Shown in pieces: positions 44,582 through 54,123 of a stretch of 64,000 bases of DNA. Within the stretch, counting starts at the first letter, position 1; every line of letters begins with the position of its first letter. The stretch comes from Pantoea cypripedii (GTDB lineage: Bacteria > Pseudomonadota > Gammaproteobacteria > Enterobacterales > Enterobacteriaceae): the NCBI RefSeq assembly GCF_011395035.1, contig NZ_CP024770.1, positions 690,376 through 754,375 on the forward strand, read 5' to 3'. A program made the translations under genes and the position numbers. A model generated the notes under the pieces. The model was not told where the DNA came from. It made no database searches and saw nothing but the letters and a program-made list of their open reading frames with translations.

Positions 44582-45447
44582 ACCGTTAACCCCATCAGAA
44601 GAAAAAGAATCGTCATCTCGGCCAGTGCGGAACCGGGCGAGCTGAGCGTGTAGTAGCGGGTGATGATGTCGTACATCAGGAAGTTGGTGGAGCCCTCTGG
44701 CCCCCCTTTGGTCAGCGCACTGACCGGGGCATACAGGATAAAATTCCACACGGTACTGGCTGTGAGCACAAACAACAGCTGACGCTGGATTAACGGGAGC
44801 GTCACATGAAAAAACTGACGCACTTCGCCTGCACCATCCAGCATCGCCGCTTCGTAGTAATCACGGGGGACATCACGGATGGCGGCAATGAGGAAAATCA
44901 TCCAGTAACCGACCGCTGTCCAGGTCGACAGAATGATCATCGCACTCAGCGCGCCGTCAGCCTCGGTAAACCAGCCACTGGTGGGTAAACGCATCAGCGT
45001 GAGCAGGCTATTAATCACCCCTTCCGGTCGCATCAGCACCCCGAATACCACTGTGGTACCCATCAATGGCAACGCAGTGGGCAGAAACGCCAATGTGCGC
45101 CACAGGCCGGTTAATGCCACGTTGCGTGTCAGCAGCCAGGCCAGGAACAGCGCCACCAGCATGGTGAGCGGATTCACCAACAGCGCAAACAACAAGGTGC
45201 GCTGCACCGACTCCCAGAAGCTGGGGTCGGCAAACAGATCAAGATAATTATCCCAGCCGACAAATTTTGGCGGGATGACGCTGCCCGGTACCGAGGTGTA
45301 AAACGACTCACCAATCGCAATACCTGCGGGGATGATGCGCAACACCAGCAGTAGCACCAGTGCCGGTGTCAGCATCAGCAGTGCAGTACGCGCTTCATGG
45401 CGCGCCGCTCGCGTTGCCGGGCGTCGCGTCACTGATATTTTCTCCAC
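44539..45447 (-). CDS. ABC permease, UgpA/MalF type
   Basis: 302 residues. Typical features are the first helix TALLMLTPALVLLLVLRI, ESFYTSVPG, and the EAA loop YYEAAMLDGAGEVRQFFHVTLP. It overlaps the binding-protein gene by 19 bp and the second permease by 43 bp, indicating tight coupling. Confidence 0.88.
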   Translation of the reverse strand: MEKISVTRRPATRAARHEARTALLMLTPALVLLLVLRIIPAGIAIGESFYTSVPGSVIPPKFVGWDNYLDLFADPSFWESVQRTLLFALLVNPLTMLVALFLAWLLTRNVALTGLWRTLAFLPTALPLMGTTVVFGVLMRPEGVINSLLTLMRLPTSGWFTEADGALSAMIILSTWTAVGYWMIFLIAAIRDVPRDYYEAAMLDGAGEVRQFFHVTLPLIQRQLLFVLTASTVWNFILYAPVSALTKGGPEGSTNFLMYDIITRYYTLSSPGSALAEMTILFLLMGLTVWLQFRMLGRLRSV

Positions 45448-46733
45448 GCAGATTTCAGGCGTGCGTTGGTTTTATCCAGCGTTGAAGTTGGGTCAGCCCC
45501 ATTGATAATGTCGCCAATCGCCCCTGCCGTCAGCTGGGTGAACTCTGCCCCACCCACTGTTTGAGGACGGATAAAAGCGGAATGCTGCGCCTGCCAGGTC
45601 AGGATGTCCTGCAACCCCGCGAGACGCGGATCGGCGTAGGTCTGATTACGCCAGAACACGGCGCGCGTTGCCGCCGTCGTCGGCACGTTTTCAGTTTGCG
45701 GATCGGCAGAGACGAAACCGCCATTCTCACCGAACAAATACCAGTTGAGGAACAGAGCCGCGGCACGTTGCTTCTCTGGTGTCGTCAGCGCGCTGATACC
45801 CAGCGCCCAGCCACCGCTGGTAGTGGCATCTTTGCCATCTTTAAAGCGCGGGGCCGTGGTAATGCCAAAGTCCAGATTTTTATCTTTGGTGATAGTCGGA
45901 GAGTTCCAGATCCCCCCATAGAAGAAGGCGCTGTCACCGTTAGCAAACGCCAGCGCGGTTTCCTTCACCCCGCGTGGTGCCAGACCATCCTTATATAAGT
46001 TGCCATAGTACGTCAGCGCTTTTATCCAGCCAGCATTATTGATATCCGGTGTCAGCTGCTTATCACCGGTCACGCCGTTGCCGCCCCCGGCTGATTCCGC
46101 CAGTGGATACACGTAGTAATACATATCCGGTGTCGAAAAGGTGATGCCATAATGCGAGGCTTTAGCGCTGACGGCTTTACGTGCCGTCTCTGCCACCCAC
46201 TCCCAGGTCGGCGCTTCACCCGCTTTACTGGACGGGAAATCGACACCAATCTGCTTCAGTACCTTCTTGTTGTAATACAGAAAGGTGGTACCGATCTGAT
46301 AGGGCAGGTTCAGCAGTTTGCCGTTAATTGTCGACTCCTGTAATGCCGGGGGATCGATCTGGTCACGCTTGCTGGCAAACGTCTGGGTTAAATCGGCCTC
46401 CCAGCCACGTACGGCATAACTGGCGCTTTGCGGCTGGTCCAGATCGTAAATATCCACATCGCCCTGAGCAAAGCGCGCGCCCAGTGTTTCGTTGTAGCTG
46501 TTAAATGGCACCGCGTGATAGGCGATTTTGATGGTTGGATAACGCTTTTCAAACGCGGCAATAATTCTGTTGGCGCGCTCCTCCGGGATTGCCCCGCCGT
46601 AATAATTCAGCGTCACGGTCTGTGCCGGTGGCTGGATATGTTCAATGGCCGGAAGCGGATCGGCCGCCCAGGCGAGACTGCCAGTCAATGCCAGCAGCGG
46701 GGCTGCCAGCGCGATGTGTTTTGTGACTTTCAT
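45429..46733 (-). CDS. ABC substrate-binding protein, family 1
   Basis: 434 residues with a signal peptide ending AWA-AD and GGGAAC before the ATG. The extracellular solute-binding family 1 pattern is seen as TVTLNYYGGAIPEERANRII, DVDIYDLDQPQSASY and GGWALGISALTTPEKQRAA. This class binds sugars, glycerol phosphates and related polar compounds. It follows a DszA-like monooxygenase gene by 9 bp, so the ligand may be a heteroatom compound. Confidence 0.85.
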   Translation of the reverse strand: MKVTKHIALAAPLLALTGSLAWAADPLPAIEHIQPPAQTVTLNYYGGAIPEERANRIIAAFEKRYPTIKIAYHAVPFNSYNETLGARFAQGDVDIYDLDQPQSASYAVRGWEADLTQTFASKRDQIDPPALQESTINGKLLNLPYQIGTTFLYYNKKVLKQIGVDFPSSKAGEAPTWEWVAETARKAVSAKASHYGITFSTPDMYYYVYPLAESAGGGNGVTGDKQLTPDINNAGWIKALTYYGNLYKDGLAPRGVKETALAFANGDSAFFYGGIWNSPTITKDKNLDFGITTAPRFKDGKDATTSGGWALGISALTTPEKQRAAALFLNWYLFGENGGFVSADPQTENVPTTAATRAVFWRNQTYADPRLAGLQDILTWQAQHSAFIRPQTVGGAEFTQLTAGAIGDIINGADPTSTLDKTNARLKSAWRKYQ

Positions 46734-46742
46734 GGTGTTCCC

Positions 46743-48131
46743 TTAAAGATGGCTATCATCATTTTTATGTTGTAGTGAACGGTATGCTGCTGCCGGATGA
46801 GGTTCACGCAGGCGATCGCCATGGTTGAATAAGCGCTGGCGCAACGAACGACTGCCCGTGGGGCGCGTTAGCAGACCACGCTCTGCCAGCAAGGGCATGA
46901 CATGTTCGGCAAATTCAGTGAAGTCTCGCGGGCTGACAAACTCATGCAGGTTGAAACCGTCAACGCCAGTGATGCGGACGATATTTTCAATCTCATCCAC
47001 GATGGATTCAGGCGTGCCGACCAGCGTGCGGGCATAGGGACTCAGATCGACCAGCCGTTTCTTAATGGCTCCGACACTGTCCGGGCGCGATTTCTCGCTG
47101 GTAAAGCGGGCTGACTCCGATCGGGAAAAATTATGGGGTTCGGTGGTCAACGTGTCGTCATCGTGATATTGCGCGAGATCGTATCCGCTGGCACCGCCAA
47201 AGGCGGCGAACTGTGCTTCTGCTGATTGCGAACGACGTATGGCATCCGCTTTTTCTTCCGCTTCCGCCTGGGTTGTGCCAATAACGGTGGAAAGATCGGT
47301 AACAACCTTAATGGCATCCGCCGCACGGCCAGCAGCAACCGCTGCGGCACGCAGTTTGTCGACGTTAAGGCGCAGCGCTGCGGGGTTCATCCCATTAACG
47401 AAGACCACTTCTGCATGACGTGCGGCAAAGGCTAACCCCCGATTCGATGCCCCCGCCTGAAATATCACCGGGGTACGTTGTATGCTGGGTTCAGTCAGCG
47501 CCGGTCCCTGCACGCTGAAATGTTCACCCACATGATCAATGCGTTGCACTTTCGCCGCATCGGCATAGCGTTTTCCCGCTTTGTCATACAGCACCGCATC
47601 ATCCTGCCAGCTGCCTTCCAGCAGCTTATAAAACACCGTAAGAAACTCTTCGGCGCGGGCATAGCGTGCTTCATGGGGTAACTGATCCGGTAAGCCGTAA
47701 TTGCGTGCCGCATTCGGCAGATAGGACGTCACCACGTTCCAGGCAATGCGGCCCTTCGACAGGTGATCGAGCGTTGCGAAACGCCGGGCAAAGGTGAACG
47801 GGTGTTCATAAGTAGTCGATGCCGTTACGGCAAAAGACAGATTTTTTGTGACGGCCATCATCGCCGGAATCACCATAAAGGGATCGTTCAGCGGAAAATC
47901 GGTTGCCCCTTCAATGGCCGGAATGGGTGACTGACGATACACGTCATACACCCCCAAAACATCGGCAAAAAATAGCGCGGTAAATCCGGCATCATCGAGG
48001 AAACGTGCGCGTTCCAGCCACCAGTCGAGATCTTTATAACGATGGCGCTGCGCTTCGGGATGGCTCCAGCTGCCCTGCGCGTAGTAACCAATGCCATTCA
48101 TTTCAAAGGCATTCCATATTAACGGCTTCAT
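46743..48131 (-). CDS. FMNH2-dependent monooxygenase, NtaA/SnaA/DszA family
   Basis: 462 residues of the luciferase-like superfamily. N-terminal MNGIGYYAQGSWSHPEAQR and RYKDLDWWLERARFLDDAGF are typical of the NtaA/DszA group, as are ASTTYEHPFTFARRFATLDHL and GRIAWNVVTSYLPNAARNYG. The enzyme should use reduced FMN from a separate reductase (not seen nearby) to oxygenate a heteroatom compound, for example a sulfone or an aminopolycarboxylate. It overlaps the DszC-like gene by 4 bp. Confidence 0.85.
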   Translation of the reverse strand: MKPLIWNAFEMNGIGYYAQGSWSHPEAQRHRYKDLDWWLERARFLDDAGFTALFFADVLGVYDVYRQSPIPAIEGATDFPLNDPFMVIPAMMAVTKNLSFAVTASTTYEHPFTFARRFATLDHLSKGRIAWNVVTSYLPNAARNYGLPDQLPHEARYARAEEFLTVFYKLLEGSWQDDAVLYDKAGKRYADAAKVQRIDHVGEHFSVQGPALTEPSIQRTPVIFQAGASNRGLAFAARHAEVVFVNGMNPAALRLNVDKLRAAAVAAGRAADAIKVVTDLSTVIGTTQAEAEEKADAIRRSQSAEAQFAAFGGASGYDLAQYHDDDTLTTEPHNFSRSESARFTSEKSRPDSVGAIKKRLVDLSPYARTLVGTPESIVDEIENIVRITGVDGFNLHEFVSPRDFTEFAEHVMPLLAERGLLTRPTGSRSLRQRLFNHGDRLREPHPAAAYRSLQHKNDDSHL

Positions 48132-49336
48132 TGAGCAGCCCCCTGTTCGGCGGTGAATACTCGCAACAGTTGCTGGCCCAGTTCCTGATAGCGCAGGCGG
48201 ACGGGATCATGAAGGGTGTGAGTCCGGGCGTTACGCCAGTAACGATCCACCCGCAATTTCCGATCAGCAGCACGCGCGCCACTCCAGGAAAAAACGTCAC
48301 TACTGGTTTGCAGGCTGACTTCCGCCGCCAGCGCTTTGATCGCTGCAAGCTGCGATTGCAGTAGCAGATAGTCGTCGGGATGCATAGTTTGCACCCGGTC
48401 AAGCAGCTGCGCGGTGTTATCCAGCAATGCGCCAGCCGCCAGAATCTGCGCACTCAGCGTACCAATCTGGTATTGCAGCACCGGATCGCTGGCAAGCGTA
48501 GCGTAAGGTGATTCAAAGGGGATACGGGTGTCACTGGCAACCTGACGCAGGCCCCAGCCCAGGGCACCTTCGGCGATGCCAAGATCGATAGCCGCATGAA
48601 TCAGACGGCCACTTTCATGCCAGGCGAGCGCACGATGCCCGATGTCCCACACAGGGACAACATAGTCCGCAGGGACCACGACGTTATCTAACATGACGGT
48701 GCCGCTGGAGCTACCTCGCTGCCCCATGCCATTCCAGTCATCAATAACCTTTAAGCCCTGCGCATCCGCCCGCACCCAAGCCAGCGCCTGCCCCCCCAGT
48801 TCATTACGACCTATCACGGTGATCCAGCCCGCACCAACGGAACCGGTCGCATAATATTTGGTGCCCTGTATCACATACCCGTCACCCTGACGAAGGAGGG
48901 TAGTGGCAAAATCCGCCGAATGCTTACCGCCGCGTTCGCTGGCGGCACTGGCAATACGCACGCCGCGCAATACATCACGATACAGGATGGCCTGTGTTGC
49001 AACCGGGAGTAATTCGATAGTATCGGTAAAGCCATAATGTGGCTGTAACAGTTGCGCCACACCGGGATCGGCCTGGGCAACACGGCGGGTAATATCGATG
49101 GCCTCAGACTGAGAAATGAACACGCCTCCCGCCTGCGCTGGAACGCGCAGTGACAGCAATCCGGAATGCTCCAGTGCACGTTGTGCTTCGGCGTAATCAC
49201 GTTGTTGATCGGCGGCACAGGCGCGTGCTTCCAGCGTGAACATTAACTTTTCTACGCTGCTGTTCACCTCGGCATTTAATACAGCCGTGCGCTGTCCTGC
49301 TCCGTACGGAGTATTCGCGTGTGGATTTGCGTTCAT
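48128..49336 (-). CDS. DszC/SfnB-like acyl-CoA dehydrogenase-fold monooxygenase
   Basis: 402 residues in the acyl-CoA dehydrogenase fold of the DszC/SfnB group: ASAASERGGKH, then YVIQGTKYYATGSVGA, DDWNGMGQRGSSSGTV, and the C-terminal hallmark YWRNARTHTLHDP. Such enzymes use reduced flavin to oxidise thioethers, thiophenes or amines. It is the first gene of the leftward operon ending at 40364 and is paired with the DszA-like enzyme, as dszC and dszA are. It is the most divergent of three such proteins here. Confidence 0.85.
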   Translation of the reverse strand: MNANPHANTPYGAGQRTAVLNAEVNSSVEKLMFTLEARACAADQQRDYAEAQRALEHSGLLSLRVPAQAGGVFISQSEAIDITRRVAQADPGVAQLLQPHYGFTDTIELLPVATQAILYRDVLRGVRIASAASERGGKHSADFATTLLRQGDGYVIQGTKYYATGSVGAGWITVIGRNELGGQALAWVRADAQGLKVIDDWNGMGQRGSSSGTVMLDNVVVPADYVVPVWDIGHRALAWHESGRLIHAAIDLGIAEGALGWGLRQVASDTRIPFESPYATLASDPVLQYQIGTLSAQILAAGALLDNTAQLLDRVQTMHPDDYLLLQSQLAAIKALAAEVSLQTSSDVFSWSGARAADRKLRVDRYWRNARTHTLHDPVRLRYQELGQQLLRVFTAEQGAAQ

Positions 49337-49664
49337 TATTAACCCGGTGTTTAAATACTATTGCTTAAATTAAATAAGGTCAGGGCAGGCAGTTTTTGCC
49401 TGACAAAAAATAAAGTTTTCTTGCTTTATATCATAAAACCACCCTTACCTTACCCAGGATACCCACCATTTCCCATTCATATTTCTGTATTTTAAAACTC
49501 GTTATATGCTTCGAATTTTAAAACATTGACCAGTGAAACAAAAAACAGATTCAATTAATGTGCAATTCCATTTTCAGTATATTCATTAACTTTTCATAAA
49601 AAATACAAATAACACCAATGGGCGACAAGTAATATTAAGCCAGTGTCACCACTGGCCATCATGA
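49337..49664. other. Intergenic region upstream of the DszC/DszA-like operon
   Basis: 328 bp, A+T-rich, no gene. It contains two competing stems around 49380-49404 (GTCAGG with CCTGAC, CAGGCA with TGCCTG) about 45 bp before the first gene, and a 7-bp hairpin, GCCAGTG/CACTGGC, at 49639-49656, just past the rhodanese stop. The first may be a regulator site or leader fold, the second a weak terminator. Confidence 0.5.
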
Positions 49665-51224
49665 CTATTTCTGTTCTGTTATTGGTTTAAGCACATTTTT
49701 TTCTGAAGGATGCAAGCGCGGCCATAGCCCCTGCTCCCAGGCCAGATATTGCCGCGCAGCCGCTTTATTTCCCTGATGTCTGTCGTGGGTGAAAAAGAGA
49801 TAATCGATACGTTCCGCATCGGGCGGGGAATCCGGTGTGACATCAACCTCCCCTCCCGCGTCCAGCCAGGCAGTAACACCGCCCTTAAGCCACCCCAGCG
49901 GATGACCATCCACTGCCAGCCACCCCGCCTGCTGCGGTTCGTCACTGACAATCACCACATCACTCACATCAGCATCAATAAGATGGCGGCGATTCACCCA
50001 GACACTGCCAGGAATATGACCGTTGCGATAATCCTGGCTGCTACGAATATCCCATATTCGCAGCGGGCGCGATCCCTGCCATGCCCGTAACTGGCTCACG
50101 CTAATGTGTGGCAGCACCGGCGCAAGCGGCTGGCTCAGGTCAGAGCGAATGTTTTCACGCAGACCCGCCGCGATACCGCCTTGCAGGATGTAAGCCTGGT
50201 GCCCCATCTGTCGCAACCAGTACGCGGTCACCGGCGCACGAACATTTTCCGTATCCAGCAGAACGAGGCGGGCATTCCGCACCCCGACATACTGATCGGT
50301 GGCCTGCTGCAACTGGCCGCCTGGCGCATGTTGCGCACCAGGCAATGTCCCGGCCAGGAACTCGGTTTCGGTGCGAACATCCAGTAAATAGACGCTGTCC
50401 TGCTGTGATTGCCAGCTTTTCACCTGCTCCGGGGAAACCCAGCTGGCCCCTGCCGTTTCCGCCAGCTTACAGGCAGCATGTTCGCGTTCGGTGCTGATCG
50501 CGCTGTCATCGGGACAGCGCCGGTGTTGACCATGTTCAAGTGCATAATCCGCCAGCATCCAGCCCTGCGTCCCATTCTCCAGCGCATAGACCGGATTGCT
50601 GATGCCTAGATCGATCAGCGTTTGTGCCCCAATGATGCTGCGCGTCCGCCCAGCGCAGTTCACAACGATCGGCGTGTTCTGATCCGCCAGCAGGCCATCA
50701 ATACGCGCACTCAACTCACCGTTAGGACAACAGACGCTGCCCGGAATACTCATTTTCTGGTATTCGCTAAACGGGCGACCATCCACAATCAGTAACGGCT
50801 CCTGCCGATAAATGCGTTGATGCAGTTCCGAGGCGGAGAGGGAAGGCGTATGGCGTATCGCTTCCACATGCTCGCCAAAGGTTTTCGAGGGCAGGTTTAC
50901 GCCTTCAAACAGGGTGTAACCAGCAGCTGACCAGGCCTGGGTTCCCCCTGCCAGCAGATAAACCTGCTGATACCCCAGAGCCGTTAAACGGCGCACCGCT
51001 GCCGCCGCAACACGGCTATCCCCATCGTCATACACCACCATTCTGGCGCGGTAGCTGGGAGCAAGCCTCGTGATATCCAGCTCCAGTCGGCTGTAGGGCA
51101 GTGGTACGGCAAAAAACAGATGCCCCTGCCCATATTCACCGTGTTCCCTTACGTCAAAAATGGCCAGTTCCTGCCCGTCAACCAGCCAGTTCTCCAGCTG
51201 GGCGACATTAATTTCAGCGCTCAT
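49665..51224 (-). CDS. Four-domain rhodanese sulfurtransferase
   Basis: 519 residues with AAGGAC before the ATG. Four rhodanese-like domains lie near 1-105, 125-225, 260-355 and 372-460, each with the D-x-R strand (FDVREHGEY, VDGRPFSEY, LDVRTETEF, WDIRSSQDY) and the closing GGxxAW-like turn. Only the second keeps the active-site Cys loop, NCAGRTRS (Cys190). The others have Asp or other residues there (YDDGDSR, LDTENVR). A 50-residue tail follows. It is the last gene of the nine-gene operon and should move sulfur released by the monooxygenases or detoxify it. Confidence 0.85.
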   Translation of the reverse strand: MSAEINVAQLENWLVDGQELAIFDVREHGEYGQGHLFFAVPLPYSRLELDITRLAPSYRARMVVYDDGDSRVAAAAVRRLTALGYQQVYLLAGGTQAWSAAGYTLFEGVNLPSKTFGEHVEAIRHTPSLSASELHQRIYRQEPLLIVDGRPFSEYQKMSIPGSVCCPNGELSARIDGLLADQNTPIVVNCAGRTRSIIGAQTLIDLGISNPVYALENGTQGWMLADYALEHGQHRRCPDDSAISTEREHAACKLAETAGASWVSPEQVKSWQSQQDSVYLLDVRTETEFLAGTLPGAQHAPGGQLQQATDQYVGVRNARLVLLDTENVRAPVTAYWLRQMGHQAYILQGGIAAGLRENIRSDLSQPLAPVLPHISVSQLRAWQGSRPLRIWDIRSSQDYRNGHIPGSVWVNRRHLIDADVSDVVIVSDEPQQAGWLAVDGHPLGWLKGGVTAWLDAGGEVDVTPDSPPDAERIDYLFFTHDRHQGNKAAARQYLAWEQGLWPRLHPSEKNVLKPITEQK

Positions 51225-51244
51225 GTTCAGTCCTTTTTCTTCAA

Positions 51245-52447
51245 TCAGTAGAGGTAGCTAATCGGAGGTGGGCGGTGATTAACGCGATAATCGCCGATTG
51301 CCCGATATTTCCAGGCGATGGGATCGTGTGTTGTGTGGGTCCGCGCATTACGCCAGTGGCGATCAAAGCCATGCTGGCGCAGCGTCATCGATGCCCCGCC
51401 AACATCAAACATGGTCTGGCAGGCAAACAACGCGGCTTCCGTGGCAATCGCCTTGGCCTCGGCGGTGATAACTGCCGCATCAATGGCAAGCTGTTCAATT
51501 TCCTCTGGTGCGGCACCCGCAAAACGCGCCACCCCAGCGCGCTCCACCTGCTCTGCCGCCAGCAGCACCAGCGCTTCTGCGCTATGGGTGCGCGCGGCAA
51601 TTTCACCCACTTTATGCAGCAGGTAAGGGTCTTTATTGCCCTGCGGTTGCCCGCTTTCCCGCACCGCCCGCACTTTGCTGCGCGCCCAGCCAGCCGCATC
51701 GGCCAACGCGGCCTGAGCAATGCCGACCTCAATAGCACAATGGATAATCTGCGAAGCCGATCCGGTATGGTGCCGTTGCTGCTGCCACGGATGCACGCGC
51801 ATGATTTCCTGCTCATCCACCCGGACCTGATGTAATTCGGTGCGACCGCTGAGCGTGCCGCGTTGCCCCATGCCAGACCAGTCATCATGACGCACCACCC
51901 CGGCGCGGTCAGAAGGAATCACCACCAGCACCGACTGATCATCATCGTCCAGCGCCAGCACCTTCAGCAGCTGCCCCATCAGTGCGCCGGTGCTGTAATG
52001 TTTCTCGCCGGACAGACGATAAGCGTCTCCGCTGCGACGTAAACGGGTGCGCACTTCGCCGCGATATTGCCCGCCCAGTTCTGCTGAAGCGCCGCCCACC
52101 AGAATTCCCTGCGCCACCTGCGAGAGAAAATGATCGCATTGCGCCGGGGTTGCCATCAGGCGGGTGCGTTCGACAAAGACAAAATGGGGCAGCATCGCCT
52201 GAGCGACAGAAGGATCGCCCTGCGCCAGCGCAGTCACCAGCCGGGCTAAGTCCGGCATCGTCCCGCCCGCGCCACCGTATTCCCGTGGGACGCGCAGTGC
52301 CCCCAGTTGCAGGTGGCTAATACGCTCAAAAGCGGAGAAGTTGGCTTTGCCGATGCGATCATACTCGGCGGCCTCGGCGGCAAGCTGCTCGCCAAGCGCT
52401 TTGGCCCGTGTAAGTAAGATGTCGGGTTCCAGACAGGGTGCGCTCAT
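51245..52447 (-). CDS. DszC/SfnB-like flavin monooxygenase
   Basis: 400 residues of the acyl-CoA dehydrogenase fold. Key stretches are GASAELGGQYRGEVRTRL, RLSGEKHYSTGALMGQ, DDWSGMGQRGTLSGRTEL and the C-terminal HWRNARTHTTHDP. It resembles the 54124 gene more than the 48128 gene. It should oxidise a sulfur or nitrogen compound with reduced FMN/FAD. It lies between a peptide-family binding protein and the rhodanese in one operon, with gaps of 2 and 20 bp. Confidence 0.85.
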   Translation of the reverse strand: MSAPCLEPDILLTRAKALGEQLAAEAAEYDRIGKANFSAFERISHLQLGALRVPREYGGAGGTMPDLARLVTALAQGDPSVAQAMLPHFVFVERTRLMATPAQCDHFLSQVAQGILVGGASAELGGQYRGEVRTRLRRSGDAYRLSGEKHYSTGALMGQLLKVLALDDDDQSVLVVIPSDRAGVVRHDDWSGMGQRGTLSGRTELHQVRVDEQEIMRVHPWQQQRHHTGSASQIIHCAIEVGIAQAALADAAGWARSKVRAVRESGQPQGNKDPYLLHKVGEIAARTHSAEALVLLAAEQVERAGVARFAGAAPEEIEQLAIDAAVITAEAKAIATEAALFACQTMFDVGGASMTLRQHGFDRHWRNARTHTTHDPIAWKYRAIGDYRVNHRPPPISYLY

Positions 52448-52449
52448 GA

Positions 52450-54102
52450 TTATTTCTCCAGCCAGGCATCGGCCAGCGTTGAGTAGAACAGCATCGGGCC
52501 TTTGCGCAATCCCTGTAATTTCTTTGAGTAGAAGCCAAAGAACTTCAGTTCCAGCAGGTTGATAGAGGCAACGTCAGTCTGCACCAGCTCCTGCATCTGC
52601 CAGATGTATTGTTTACGCTTCTCCACATCCCCTTCCTGCTGGATGCCTTCGATGATGCGATCCATCTCGGGATTGCTGTAGCCGGAATCATTACTGGAGG
52701 GCGTGCCGGGTTTGATGTTTTTGCTCCAGAAGCGCCGCGTTACACCAATCTGCGGGTCGGGATAGGCTGAGTACCATTGTGAAAAAGTATCGAAGTCATA
52801 TTCGCCAAACACACGGCGAATCATGGCCGCAAGCTCCAGGTTGACCAGCTCCATCTCAATCCCCACCTTCTTAAGCTGCTGCTGCATATATTCCGCCGCA
52901 CGCAGATAAACCTGGCCGTAGGAGACCTCGGTAATATGGTTGATGCGCAGGCGCACGCCATCCGGCCCGCGTTTCAGACCTGCGTCATCCAGCAGTTTTT
53001 CGGCTTTCTCGGGTGAAAACTCATGTTGCGGTAAACCGGGTTTGAAAAACTGCTTCTGGAAGCTGGGCACGCAGCTTTCCGCCACATTGGCCAGCCCGTA
53101 CCAGACAATGTCCGCCAGCCCTTTGCGGTCGATAGCATGGGCAAAGGCCTGACGCACCCGAATATCCTGGAAGGTTTTACGCCGGAAGTTGAAGTCGAAG
53201 AAGAATATCGGGGCCGGAACCTGCCAGCCCACGGTATCCAGCACCAGATTAGGATTGGCTGCCAGGCGAGCAACATCGCTTTCTGCCACCGGGTTGTTGG
53301 CAGCAAACTGGATTTCATTACTTTCCAGCGCCACGCTGCGCGCACCGGCGTCCGGCAACATTTTGAAGATGATGCGGTCGAGGTAGGGTTTCCCTGTATC
53401 CCAGTAATCCTCATTGCGCTCCAGCACGATATGGCTGCCGCGCACCCACTCTTTAAATTTAAAGGCCCCGGTGCCGATGGGTTTCACATTCCACGGATTG
53501 GTCAGCGGGTTGGTGCCTGCATAAAGGTGTTTCGGCACAATCTGAGTTTCGGTACCGAAAAGTACCGACCAGATAACCGGAGCCGGGCCGGTAAGACGCA
53601 GGATCACGGTATGATCGTCCGGCGTCTCAACGGAGGTCACTTTGGCAAAGTTGGATGCGCCACGCGGGTGGGTTTTCTTCACCACATTGAGGATCGACCA
53701 TTCCACATCTGCTGAAGTGAAGGGATGACCATCATGCCACTTCACCCCTTTGCGCAGATGGAAAGTGATCGATTTGCCGTCCTCCGACTGCTCCCACGAC
53801 TCCGCCAGTTGCGGCTGTGGCTGATAATCTTTGTCATAGGTCACCAGTCCATCAAAGATACTGGAAGAGACCACCACCGCCGGGCTGGAGATGTTTATCC
53901 CCGCCACCAGGCCCGCAGGTTCCGGTGTCACGTTGGCAAACAACGTTCCGCCTTTAATCACTCCGTCACCGGATGACTGGCTGGTCACCTGGGCGGCTAT
54001 CGCAGACGGGAGGAACCCGGATGCAGCCAGTGCACCGCCACTGATAGCCATCATCTCCAGCAGACGACGGCGACTAAGATGCAACGAATCCGCAGATTTC
54101 AT
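52450..54102 (-). CDS. Tat-exported ABC substrate-binding protein, family 5
   Basis: 550 residues. The N-terminus carries a twin-arginine motif, SRRRLLEMMA, then a hydrophobic run ending AIAA-QV, so it is probably exported folded by Tat, which is less common for this family. Family-5 marks are LAESWEQSEDGKSITFHLRK, GHPFTSADVEWSI and IRVRQAFAHAIDRKGLADIV. AGGGG precedes the ATG. It is the receptor of the importer whose other parts are at 55344-58961. Confidence 0.87.
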   Translation of the reverse strand: MKSADSLHLSRRRLLEMMAISGGALAASGFLPSAIAAQVTSQSSGDGVIKGGTLFANVTPEPAGLVAGINISSPAVVVSSSIFDGLVTYDKDYQPQPQLAESWEQSEDGKSITFHLRKGVKWHDGHPFTSADVEWSILNVVKKTHPRGASNFAKVTSVETPDDHTVILRLTGPAPVIWSVLFGTETQIVPKHLYAGTNPLTNPWNVKPIGTGAFKFKEWVRGSHIVLERNEDYWDTGKPYLDRIIFKMLPDAGARSVALESNEIQFAANNPVAESDVARLAANPNLVLDTVGWQVPAPIFFFDFNFRRKTFQDIRVRQAFAHAIDRKGLADIVWYGLANVAESCVPSFQKQFFKPGLPQHEFSPEKAEKLLDDAGLKRGPDGVRLRINHITEVSYGQVYLRAAEYMQQQLKKVGIEMELVNLELAAMIRRVFGEYDFDTFSQWYSAYPDPQIGVTRRFWSKNIKPGTPSSNDSGYSNPEMDRIIEGIQQEGDVEKRKQYIWQMQELVQTDVASINLLELKFFGFYSKKLQGLRKGPMLFYSTLADAWLEK

Positions 54103-54123
54103 GCAAAAAACCCCTGATAAAAG

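Noticed and set aside
44582..44749. Longer start for the UgpE-type permease
   Set aside because: The extra 56 residues lie inside the upstream permease gene and look like shadow sequence.
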